A stretch of DNA of 22,016 nucleotides from contig NW_003108592.1 of assembly GCF_000003605.2 (NCBI RefSeq), forward strand, positions 74,902 to 96,917, in the 5' to 3' direction. This DNA comes from Saccoglossus kowalevskii (taxonomy: Eukaryota > Hemichordata > Enteropneusta > Harrimaniidae). Positions within the stretch are counted from its first letter, which is position 1; each line of letters starts with the position of its first letter. Shown here piece after piece: positions 1 through 9,832 of the stretch. Position numbers and translations under genes: made by a program. Under the pieces are notes generated by a model that saw only the letters and a list, made by a program, of their open reading frames with translations, made no database searches and had not been told where the DNA came from.

Positions 1-3
1 CTC

Positions 4-45
4 TATTGTATTCTATTCTATTCTATTCCATTCCATTCTATTCTA
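4..45. repeat. ATTCT pentanucleotide microsatellite
   Basis: About eight near-perfect units of a TTCTA/TTCCA pentamer lie at the very left edge, so the array may continue outside the window. The stretch from here to 648 shows no convincing gene; short open frames at 82-333 (plus) and 217-417 (minus) overlap on opposite strands and have no recognisable domain. Confidence 0.85.
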
Positions 46-647
46 CGACATGTCTCTCACCAGGATGAGTCAAACCATCGGATGAAAGAACACTTGCGGT
101 TGTGCCATCCGCCGTCGCATATTTTGAGAGAGAGGAGGTTGCCTGAGAAATTAATGGTTAGATTCCCAGGCCGACTGCACACGGATCTATGTTCTATGTT
201 CTATCCCAATAACCACTCAACATACAGGATTGGGATTAGAGAATTGTATCCCATAGAGGAACATGTTGCAGGCATCAAAGATCAGAAGATTTTCGTAGAA
301 GGGATGTTTTTTCTCACACGCCAGCTTGCATAGGAGCTTGTATGTTTTTGTCTTTTGTCCCGAGTAATAAATAAATACGAACAAAATATACGATGCTTTT
401 AGTATACGTGACCACATGTCCGAGTACTCAGGCTGGGTTTACGACTACAGGGCCACGGTTTATAGCCAATATTATTTACATTATTTATTGGTTAGGATGG
501 AAATGTTTAAAGAAACACACAATCACTTCCGATATTTTTTATTAAAGGCGATGGGTAACACCAGTACATCATAACTCGAGGATTCATTCTTCACATGACA
601 TAGCACTACTCAGATGAGCATGCGCTTTAAATTACTTGTACACACTT

Positions 648-763
648 TTAAATGGCGACGAGTCGGCGTGCAGTGCGCGTTCGAGTTTCGAATAAACAAA
701 GTAATTTACACGCACTATGTTCGTCGCATGGGACTCATATCGAACAACGGGTACCACGCTTAA
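648..763 (+). mobile_element. TTAA-ended short inverted-repeat element, copy 1
   Basis: This 116-bp CpG-rich block starts and ends with TTAA (648-651 and 760-763). Its reverse complement aligns over most of its length with 3656-3785: both share a TTCGATATG core followed by a GACTCAT-like stretch, then a GCGACG block, a TTTACACG/TTGTTTAT-like middle and a CGAAxxTCGAAC-like stretch. The TTAA ends resemble the target site used by piggyBac-type transposases, but TTAA is self-complementary, so target duplication and terminus cannot be separated. No transposase is present, so this would be a non-autonomous, diverged copy. Confidence 0.6.
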
Positions 764-1451
764 ATTCCAAGTTCGTATTCGCGTAATTCACTATTTCTAA
801 TAGAAATTGGAGATATGGAAATGTTACACATTTTTCCAAATAGTATGAACTCGCGGTGTGCATGTGGGAGAGGGAGCTAGAGTAAAACTTTTGTACTAAG
901 CCGTCAAATATTTACTACCAATTCTCGGAGGGAAGATAGATTAGATTACCTCTGGCAATGATTTTTACCGTCACTTTGTTTTGAGTTAGATTTGTTTTGT
1001 CAGTGTGCCTATGTTATTTAAATATATCTTTTTGAAATTATCCATGTACATTTTATAAAAAATGTGCAGATTTTTCCTTCATTCAAAAAATTTTAAATCT
1101 ATTTTATTGGGACTAGGCTACAGGGATTTAGAGAACAGATTGTCGTTCGCGAAAAACAAACAATATATATTAAAATGCCACTGACTACTCAAAAAGTAAA
1201 CGACTTGGAAGAAAACGTCAATCTAATTAACTACATTGTAAATAGAATATACTTCTTTATTTCATATATTTTAATATTTTCACTATATTCATTCTTTTCG
1301 TTTCATTACATCTTAGTTTGAATTATCATTTTTTTATCTATCGCCATGGGCGTTCACAATTACAAAAAAAAAACTATATGTTTATAGAGAAATAACTGAA
1401 TACATAAAATTTGAAAATTAGTTATTGCCAGGGATTTATGAATAGAATTTA
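764..1451. other. Non-coding AT-rich stretch
   Basis: No open frame, splice-bounded exon or repeat with recognisable character was found here. The sequence is AT-rich with scattered short A or T runs. Relative to the minus-strand myogenic gene it is downstream, so it is either intron or 3' flank. Confidence 0.5.
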
Positions 1452-1463
1452 GCAAATAAATAA

Positions 1464-1562
<99 letters not shown>

Positions 1563-1564
1563 AT
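1452..1564. repeat. (AAAT)n microsatellite
   Basis: About 110 bp of almost uninterrupted AAAT/TAAA tetranucleotides, with one AAT interruption near the left end and an AATT change at the right end. A long, nearly pure tetranucleotide array like this is expected to vary in length between individuals. Confidence 0.95.
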
Positions 1565-3655
1565 TAATTAATTATCCCAACCGCAGATATAAAATACACA
1601 TAATGGACATCCTTCATGTGCGTGATTATGTCAATATATTTGAGTAATAACAACGCCCTAATGACCAGGATATTCAAATAATATAAAAAATAAATTTTAA
1701 AATAAGACGACTACAACAATGCGCTTTTACTGAGTGCTGACATACACCCGATTATTCTTGCCAACAAAATTTATACTTTTCTGACATGCTCTGGTGGACA
1801 AGTGATTACGGTGTCGCCCACATATACGATACAGATCTTGCAAAGTACCCGCCGGAAAAAGAGTTTTTTTTTTGTTTTTTTTTTACCAGGAAAGGACGTA
1901 GAAACGATATACAGGTGTTGAAAGCATTAGAGGGTCTCATAGGCTAGGCATATTTATTTAACTTATCAGTAGCGTTAAACCAACCGTACCGATACAAGAC
2001 AGAACACTCTGTTTGAAGTATCATAACTTTGTTCACGAATCGTTAGTTTCAAGCTGTTTCTTTGTACATTTCCGCGACATCCCCAACTAATCATTAACAC
2101 GTGGGGTATATGGAGTTTCCACAGATGACCGGGTACTTCGTACTTTAACGAGTCAGAGGAAATACTAAAAACAAAAAGAAAGCCATACTCTGGGTGGGGG
2201 AAATGGTACAACAAAATGTACTTTTTTCAGGTCACATAAGTTTTGAGGTACATTTTTTATTCCCCGATGATGTTGGTGTAATTATCGTCTATCAAATACT
2301 TATCGTTTTGTAAGTTTGCAGATCTGCGCATATACATATATTTTTATGGTCAACCTGTCAGTTATCAGCACATTTCAGAAACACGGTTTGAAAACTCTTA
2401 ATTCTGTTTCTAATACTAAACTCATACTTTAAATATTGTTAATATTGTTCGCTGATAACATCAATTGGCGACGCCGAGTAACTGTCCAGGACACCTTGAT
2501 CCCTGACCTTTCAAACAATTACAGTGTTTTTACAGAAATCATTCTAGTTTATCGCTCAATTAATTTAATTCGAACACTCTCCGATGGAACCTCATATTGG
2601 GTTACATGGAGCAAATGACGTAATACTAATTAGAATAAATCGAATTGATGACGTTTCTTCATGTTTTCTCGCAGGATCTATGCGATGACGAATGACTGAT
2701 GCATTTCATTCGACGGGGGAACAATGGTTTGCATTCACTGGGTTCACTGAGAAATGTCTCAATCATTCCATACAATTAAAGTAAAACAACCAGTTGGTGA
2801 ACTCAAAAATCCGTTTTATCGATAGAGGTCACCCAATGTAAGACACTAGTCTGCAAAGCTGAATACAAGCTGGTTGTTTAATAGTGTGTTGTAAGCCGCA
2901 TGCTTATAGACGAGGACGTGAAATCTATACACTAGTCATGAACAAGTAATTGCTTTATCAGATGCGCAAACCTTACATGCAGCGTTATCGACATCCATCT
3001 TATTAAATATCTAGCCTTTTAATAAATAATTTGTCACAATGTATTAGGAAAAAAAAGCGAATGTGTTCCACGACTACTGTGTCGGAATATTGATGTCCAG
3101 CTAGTCACGTGACACGTACCGTATTGTTACAAGGCTGGGATGTTTAGATATTTCATTCAATACAGTTAAACTTTCCATAGAAGACAATTCAAGTATTTAG
3201 AAAGTCAATGCGTTCTGTGCCAAAAATAAATATAAGACATTTTGATTTTTTTCTTGATTCTTAAGTGCTAACACGACAGTTTTTAATTGTAAACATTAAC
3301 ACTCTTTAACTGGCCCAAAATGAAGTCGAATTTTACACTGCGTGAAAATAAAACGACACAAATACGCATGCGTTGTGAATTACTTGTACGTACTATTAAT
3401 TACTGCGATACGTAGTTTGTGCATCACTAAATTACGTCATTAAATTACCATGATTGAATGTACAATATCTACCAAAATACAAATATAAAAATCTTAAAAA
3501 ATTCTATTTGTGTATACATTTGTTGAAGTGAAAATTTACACGTTTGCATTGCCATGTAGAAGAACTCAAGTAAGGTAAAATTTTAAAATACATTTACTTG
3601 TCTCTAGCGAAAATTTGGACAGATTTTTTTTCGATAATAGCGAGATATTATACTG
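1565..3655. other. Non-coding stretch, MRF intron or 3' flank
   Basis: This holds an interrupted poly-T tract near 1864-1884, a 10-bp inverted repeat (2784-2793 with 2870-2879), and a CACGTG palindrome near 3106. Short open frames at 1975-2214 (minus) and 2436-2618 (plus) have no domain and no supporting splice structure. A 24-bp motif at 3366-3389 recurs at 618-641. Confidence 0.45.
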
Positions 3656-3785
3656 TTAAAGGCAGTCGTCGTGTCGCGTTCTGTTCGATATGGGACTCAT
3701 AGCGACGTATACAACGCGTGTAAAAATACATTGTTTATTTACACGAAATTCGAACACGCGCTGCGCTACGACCACCGCGCTTTAA
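3656..3785 (-). mobile_element. TTAA-ended short inverted-repeat element, copy 2
   Basis: This 130-bp block begins TTAAAGGCAGTCGTCG and ends CTACGACCACCGCGCTTTAA. The ends are imperfect inverted repeats and match, in outline, the perfect termini of the larger element at 15762-16052. The interior is homologous to 648-763 in the opposite orientation. The block is CpG-rich against an AT-rich background. A plus-strand open frame (3671-3985, GTG start) overlaps it but shows no domain and is probably incidental. No transposase is encoded, so any movement would need a transposase supplied from elsewhere. Confidence 0.65.
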
Positions 3786-6543
3786 GTATTGCCAGCATGT
3801 ACGGTTTAATTACCGTCCTGATCGGAAAACACAATGTCTCACCCATATATCAGTTAAACGTTACATTAGATTACAGCGAACCACGGCACCGCGATCGAGT
3901 CTGTTTGGCCTGCATAGATGGATTGACAGGGTCGGAAGACGTGACTCGTATTTCTACTCAGTTTATCGTCAAATTAGGGGAATGAAAATAAACATCTTAC
4001 AAAAACAAATGATTGTGACACGAGTGTTTATTTTACATCCTTACCTACCACATGTTAGTGAGATGCGTGAATCTGCTGTATTTAGTGTCTACTGCGCATC
4101 TAACTTCGCGTATATGGCAGGCATACCATATTTTTGCAATATTTTGAAATATAACAAGTTCACGGTGAATTTTTAAAACTTTAAAAATATGCCAACGTAA
4201 ACTGGGAGTAGGAACGTTGAAACGGGCAAGGTAGAATTCCTCGCCATCTCATCATCGCTACCCTAATCGTCTGCAATCAAACAGAATCTCAGCCTGGGTG
4301 AAACCTTATGATTGAATCAATTTAAACAAATTTTGTGTATTTCATCATGAACATTCCATTATGCTTGTCAAATGACGTGTATTTGACCAAAAATCCAACA
4401 ACAACTTCATCGCTTTTTTTTGCAATATAAATTTGTGCAATTTTCTGGTTAAAGATCCATCCGTGGCAAACATAAAGCTAGTAGCAATCCGTGCATTCTG
4501 GGAAGTTCTATTTCCGGTGGAAGTCCGTGGTATGATTGTTTTGGTTGGTTGGTTGGCTAAAGGTCTATTGTTTCATGCAAAATTAATCATTTCTACATAT
4601 TTTGCAAATTTTCAGAGTCAGTCAAAATTGCGAAATTTTGTAGAGAGACACGGCCTCAACGACTTTCGCCAGCAGCAAAAATAAATAATATAGGAGTGCT
4701 ATATAATTGATGTAAAAGATGTAGTGAAGGTTGTTCACCTAGTTCGTCTACAAAATTACTGCAATATTCTAGTAGAGGGTGAGATTGTGTAGAGGCGAGA
4801 TTGATGTTAAGACGATGTTCTCCGTGAGATTGCTGTCATGTTCAATCCACGGAAACGATGTTGAGACGGCTTCCGTGTTTACCCAAGTTTATCTGTCCCG
4901 TCCCGTGTTCTTGGGGAGCCAACCTCACGCTGCCTACCAACACAACTTACGTGGTTCCATGTTTATGAAAAACAGCAATCCCGTTGATTTGATCGCTAGC
5001 TCAGTCTGTAAACAGACTTCCTCCAGGCTCCTTCCAATTCCACCAAACAGGCGTAGTATTCGATTGCACATTGCGGTCACAGTGAATATGATGTTAGATT
5101 TATAAAGCATAATTTGAAGTGCAATAGTCGTTACGACTGAAAATGAATCGACGTAAGTCGTGTATTTTACCCGAGCATATGTGCCTCGTAATGATCGTGG
5201 TCAAATGGCGAGTAAAGGGTATATATGTGTGCTGTCCGGGAAAGTTTGAACACCCGGAATAACCGACTTCAACATGAAAGCGGTTGTCAAGACGCTGTGG
5301 CGATTTGAGTTCTTGTACATGCATCCAGGGGTATGGCAAATAGTTTTAGAAAACTGTCCCCCACCTATCATAAATTCTGATGGATTCCAAAGCATATCAA
5401 CTCAGCACGTCACGTGTTTTTGATCGGTATCGCTATCTCCGAATAATGGCCATACTGCTAGCTATTTTGCTAAGATCTAAAGAGACCGGTATATGGGGAA
5501 TTAATCCCACTTTGAAATCAGACATTTGATCGTAAAGCAAACGGCGTGAAGTCAGTTTTAATTCGAACAAACGAGTTTGAATCTTCTTTGCACCAAGGCA
5601 ATTTGCCGAAGAAAAGCACGGATTACCTAAATCGAATCGAACACAGACGAAGCTGTGACTATAGTGCGATTCGTCTATAAGATGATATCCCGTAGACAAT
5701 TTTTAAAAATGTTTATCAATTAATTGTTAATTTTGTAGTGTATGTATCTGCCGTATGCCGCCAACAACGATCGAATACCATGGACCACCGGTGCTGAACG
5801 TCGCTCGCAATCACAACCATCGGTTCAAGTTGCTTGGCTACGCACTGCCACGCCGTGGTAGACGACGGCCCGGGGCTGCACATTATACCGTTCCATGTAT
5901 CAACACACAATTAGTGATATTTATAAAAAAAAATGCATTTATAAAAAAAAAAACTGCGGATATTGAAAAGTGAATATCCAGCGCATGATCATACTTTGCT
6001 AATCTCTGATCCCAAAAATACAACTTGAAAATTGCTGTGAAGTCATTAAAAGAGGAAGGAAATTCTAGTAATATTAACGCGCGTGATGTTTCAGTGATAC
6101 GACTGTGTCATATGCGGAGTATATTAGTGCGTTTACGAGTATCGCACCATGTTGATTAAGACCTATTTGCACCTGCCTCGGGACATTTTATTAACATTGA
6201 GAGAATTAGAACCATAGTGGAAAGTCCTTGAGGTAACAGACAAAACTGAAACAAGGGATGAACACGGGCGGAGTGGGGTTAACGGGTCAGTACAGACACA
6301 GGCGTTAAGGAATTTCACGCATTAGTAGTTACATTTTGTGTAACAAAATTTACAATCTTTGACCATATTCGGTATAGTACGGCAACCGAGCTAACTCGCA
6401 ACATGGAATTTTATAAAATCATTTTTACAATTCATTTACATTTTTATAATTCTATTTTATTTTATAGTCCTTTTTAATAACATTTTCGCTTCTGAAATTT
6501 TTTTCGTTTCTAAGATCTGTTCTTAAATTTCGAATTTTGTTTC
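3786..6543. other. Non-coding stretch with unassigned open frames
   Basis: Several open frames occur: plus 3982-4176, 4433-4684, 4779-5105 and 5755-5973; minus 5100-5339, 5433-5699 and 5716-5910. None shows a recognised domain. The 4779-5105 frame (108 residues) and the relatively GC-rich 5730-5900 patch are the least AT-like parts and could be eroded transposon or gene fragments, but both strands are open over parts of them, which argues against simple coding. No myogenic-factor exon was recognised on the minus strand here. Confidence 0.4.
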
Positions 6544-6619
6544 AAAATCCATTTTCGTTTTTAAAATCCGTTTTTATTTTTAAAATCCGTTTTCGTTTTT
6601 AAAATCTATTTTCATTTGT
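6544..6619. repeat. 19-bp tandem repeat, four units
   Basis: A unit reading approximately AAAATCCGTTTTCGTTTTT starts at 6544, 6563, 6582 and 6601, an exact 19-bp spacing. More degenerate T-rich relatives extend leftwards to about 6480. Confidence 0.8.
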
Positions 6620-6866
6620 TGTTGACCTTTGAACTTTAGGTATAAATGTATTTTTCACTTTGAAGCAAATTTTCCATCAGAATTTACTGAAAAATGACTG
6701 TTGTTTCCCGCCTATCGCATTAACTTTAACATAATTTTTTTTTAATATCATTTCATCGTTTAATTTCAAAATCCATGTCTAATATTTCCAATATGTTTCA
6801 CGTATACTGTCGCTGCTTTCACAGAATTAACTGAATAAGTTTCGGCCACCATTTTCATCCTCGGAC

Positions 6867-6938
6867 TTTTCGGCCACGCGTTTTTCAGAAGGCGGAATTT
6901 TCGTCCACGCGTTTTTCAGAAGGCGGAATTTTCGGCCA
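6867..6938. repeat. 31-bp tandem repeat, two and a third units
   Basis: Units start at 6867, 6898 and (partial) 6929. Each contains TTTTCGGCCACGCG followed by TTTTTCAGAAGGCGGAA, with one G-to-T change in the second copy. It is CpG-rich compared with its surroundings. A minus-strand open frame (6827-7060) reads through it, but 31 bp is not a multiple of three, so the repeat does not support coding. Confidence 0.85.
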
Positions 6939-8708
6939 CTTGTAATAAGAAATATATATGTATTACTTGTAACACTTGAGTTGTCGGTAAGCCAAAAATA
7001 AATATGAAGACTTCCACCATCTGCATGGCCGAGATAATATATGGTGGACGAAACTTTCATTCACCGTATGAAACATATTCCACACACAACATGTTCATAT
7101 CGTATATTTACTCACTTTCTCGACTTTTGCGTGGTATTTTCGTGGTATTAAAACGTCGAAGATAGCAAACTAATCAACTTAAAGAGATATAGGTACATTG
7201 TTAGTACTATCTGAAACTAAAAGCGTGATGTGTTTAAAATATCTCACTTAGTTCAAATAAACTTATTTCTACCAATACAGAGCAGGTCAAGTTTTTTTTC
7301 TAGCTACCGTAAGATGACACTTACTCAATCCAAATATCACAACAAACTGACATTTTAAGAAGGTCATTGTTTTGAAACGTTTTTGCTTCAAGTCTGGTCG
7401 TCTAAACAAACATTTTGAGTGGATCTGTATTGTATATTGGGATATATAGTTTAATTATATTTCAAATATGCCATGGGGTATATAGAAACAATGTTTGCCG
7501 GGTGTGTGGCACGAGTTCTGAAACATTTGATACTCAGTGTGACCAATCAAAGATCAGACGAGCAGTGAGGTAAAACTATACTCACACGTGTAGGCAAGCA
7601 ATGTATACTAAACACTAACACAGAACAATTATTTTGGTTGGGTACTAAGTTCATTAGTACGACGCTTACAATAAATCCAGGGTAGATGTCGACGGTTCGA
7701 TTGTACCGTTACAATCTAGCCTTCCGTCTTCCGACTGTAAACGTTATTATCAAACAAACGAAACCATTCTATTTTGGGGTTATTTTGTTTAAATCTAAAA
7801 ATTTCGGAATTTATCATATATTGTAATAACGTTTAAATGATAACGCAGCGCAACGCAACGCAATGCAACATGGAATTAAAACATATTTTTTTTTCAACGT
7901 GTTCGTCTTCTTTATTTCTATGTTTTAACATACGTTTTGACTGGATTCAGAGATAAAGAAAAGCAATAAACAAAAACTCTGAGAACAATTAAGTTCTAAC
8001 AATTTAAACAACATATCAGCCCGAGTGAAAGATGAATGTGTCCGAGTCTTGAAAAAAAAGCTCTAGAAAAAGTATAACAGATTAATTGTGTGTCCTTGCG
8101 TAAAACCAACAAATTGTACAGGTAATAGGAGAATGTACTTCAGGCAGTTGCAGAATACAAACAAACTTATCTCAGAACAAGTACTGCCAGAGTTGTTGAG
8201 ATAGGACAAACGATTACAAAGTATGAGTTTCAAATAGTTCGTTTAGAGTACCCGAATAAAGTAATAAACGGAAAATAAATTGATATTTTTGTTTCGCATT
8301 TTAAAAATCGCATACATATTATCATTAAGTTTGTTATAGTGTCTAAAAAGTGCACCAAACCAAACTCTTGAATTTATGACAATATACCACGCATGAGTTA
8401 TAACGGTTATGTTCAGCTTTCCAAGCTCAATGACGTAGTGCGTGCTTATAGGGTGGATATTTTCTTTGTTTCACAGATTTGTCTAACTGGACTGCGTTAA
8501 ATCATTAATTGCGTGCAGCATAAAACTTGTTTCAATTCAGCTACTCTCCAACGACAACACAATCTGTGGTGATATGACGGACTGCGCTCAGCTTAGGGTA
8601 CAGCCAAACAGCAAGGGCATATGTCAACGGGGTCGGGGGTACATGACTCAGCACATTAAAAAAAACACATAACAATCACAGGAGATGCCCCCTAATATAT
8701 TGCCTAGA
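6939..8708. other. Non-coding stretch, proximal part of MRF intron
   Basis: Nothing gene-like was found apart from a short GCAAC pentamer run at about 7844-7869. It lies directly downstream of the splice donor of the myogenic exon (transcription runs right to left), so it is most likely intron. Confidence 0.5.
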
Positions 8709-8723
8709 TCAAATAATTAAATG

Positions 8724-8737
8724 CCACCTTACCTTGG
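8724..8737 (-). other. 5' splice site of the MRF exon
   Basis: On the minus strand the sequence reads CCAAG then GTAAGG, an almost ideal U1 donor. It falls where the protein stops resembling MRFs, in the serine-rich stretch after the bHLH. Vertebrate MyoD genes also end exon 1 in the Ser-rich segment after the bHLH. Confidence 0.9.
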
Positions 8738-9284
8738 GGCTCGCCGATTCTCTACCAGAGTCGTAGTCTAGTTTATCAATTGACATCGAGGATCTTTCCA
8801 CATGTAACAATTTTTCGAGTCTAACAATGTATTCAATAGCGTTCCGTAGAATCTCTACTTTTGGGAGTCTCTGGTTGGGATTGGCACTTGTATGTCTCTT
8901 CAAAAGTTCAAATGCTTCGTTAACTTTCTTTAAGCGTCTTCGTTCTCTCATTGTGGCTGCCTTTCTCTTGTCGATAGCGACTGTTTTCTTCTTGCATGCT
9001 TTGCAAGCCCATAGTAAACACTTTCTCTGTGACTGTCCCGTATAGCCTGGCGCGAAGACATGCTCTAGATGCTCATCTTCATCAGCGTCACCGTTCTCCC
9101 CATCTTCCAAATCGTAGCATTCATTTCCTTTGTTGATATGCATGGAGTCGGCTAACATTGTCCGGTAGAATGCTCCTTGTTGACGTCTATATGTTTCATG
9201 ATGCCGATGCTCGTCATCGTAAGTACCCTCGTGGCAACTACCCGTCAGTGGTGTATAGCGACAACTACTTCGCAGCCCGTTCAT
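8733..9284 (-). CDS. Myogenic regulatory factor (MyoD family), first coding exon
   Basis: This encodes the N-terminal 184 residues of a myogenic bHLH transcription factor, a nuclear protein that pairs with E proteins and binds CANNTG E-boxes to drive muscle genes. Residues 57-77 are acidic. Residues 89-97 (CLLWACKAC) are the family's Cys-rich motif, with the Trp (W92) known in MyoD to contact Pbx/Meis. The basic region (about 106-120) has [14 protein letters not shown]110, T111 and K120 match the Ala-Thr-Lys myogenic code, and E114 is the expected E-box-contacting Glu. Helix-loop-helix follows to about 161, with [16 protein letters not shown]. The LKK junction resembles myogenin/MRF4; MyoD has LSK. 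The ATG is fixed by an in-frame TGA nine bases upstream. The exon ends in phase 0 after Ser-Pro-Lys at the donor CCAAG/gtaagg (GT at 8732-8731); the open frame past it, to 8709, is intron. Later exons were not found, so the gene is partial. Family identity is very secure, but which vertebrate paralogue it matches is not decidable. Confidence 0.96.
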
Positions 9285-9427
9285 TGCTGTTCAGTCTAAA
9301 ACACGATGGTGGTGTTATCAACTAAATACACATCTCATCTCGACTGGATGCCGTGGATAAATGATTCCTTAATAATAGAATGCTCGGTATTGAAACGGAC
9401 ACCACACAGTAACCCCAAGAATTTATA
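9285..9427 (-). promoter_or_regulatory. MRF 5' UTR and TATA-like core promoter
   Basis: Upstream of the ATG the minus strand contains TATAAAT (complement of 9421-9427). With usual spacing, transcription would start near 9390-9400, giving a 5' UTR of about 110 nt. The ATG has a G at -3. A GCATGCGC-containing stretch (NRF-1-like) lies just beyond at about 9438-9447. The start site is inferred only from spacing. Confidence 0.5.
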
Positions 9428-9515
9428 ATGCCAAGTACGCATGCGCAGCATCAGATATAGTCAAACTTTGCTTGTTGCGGAAAACAATACTTCCATAAAC
9501 ATTTTGTGAGGACAA

Positions 9516-9525
9516 ATAAAAATAG
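9516..9525 (+). promoter_or_regulatory. Candidate MEF2 site upstream of MRF
   Basis: ATAAAAATAG matches the MEF2 consensus YTAWWWWTAR at nine of ten positions, about 90 bp upstream of the TATA-like element. MEF2 sites close to the promoter are a known feature of several myogenic-factor genes. Binding here is an inference. Confidence 0.35.
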
Positions 9526-9570
9526 ATTTTGTGACAACTTTGTGAATCAACTTAAATCGCATATAATTGT

Positions 9571-9832
9571 CACGTGACAGCTTGGTTACTTCATATATTG
9601 ATATTTATGTTCAATATGTAAATTTCAATAGGTTTCGCGTCTTTGCCTGATTAAGGTCACCATGGCAACATCGCTGTTAATGATTGAGTTGGTTATGTTA
9701 TTATCTTTCTTCTGACAATATGCCATTTAAAACAAACAAACAAACAATATTTTGACATTTACATATGGCAACAAAAATTCTGGTTGGCGGTTACAATTTG
9801 ATCAGCTGATAGCGACGGGTCTTCATCAGTTG
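9571..9832. promoter_or_regulatory. E-box group upstream of MRF
   Basis: Four CANNTG motifs occur: CACGTG at 9571-9576, CATATG at 9762-9767, CAGCTG at 9803-9808 and CAGTTG at 9827-9832. CAGCTG is a favoured myogenic-factor core, which would fit autoregulation. E-boxes are frequent by chance, so confidence is low. Confidence 0.3.

Noticed and set aside
2783..2880. Short element with 10-bp inverted ends (AAACAACCAG / CTGGTTGTTT)
   Set aside because: The arms are short and AT-rich and no target duplication is seen, so chance cannot be excluded.
3671..3985. 104-codon plus-strand open frame
   Set aside because: It starts with GTG inside the short mobile element at 3656-3785, shows no domain, and its first third is transposon sequence.
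4197..4310. Possible minus-strand exon after a good acceptor (TTGATTGCAG), open for about 37 codons to a stop
   Set aside because: The peptide has no resemblance to the C-terminus of myogenic factors or any other family, and has no other support.
4779..5105. 108-codon plus-strand open frame, with a shorter open frame on the opposite strand
   Set aside because: Neither translation resembles a family I know, and openness on both strands over the same bases is not evidence of coding. Kept only as part of the non-coding stretch.
5716..5973. GC-rich patch with open frames on both strands
   Set aside because: No domain, no clear splice sites, and no repeat partner in the window.
8827..9045. 72-codon plus-strand open frame
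   Set aside because: It is the antisense shadow of the bHLH-coding exon.
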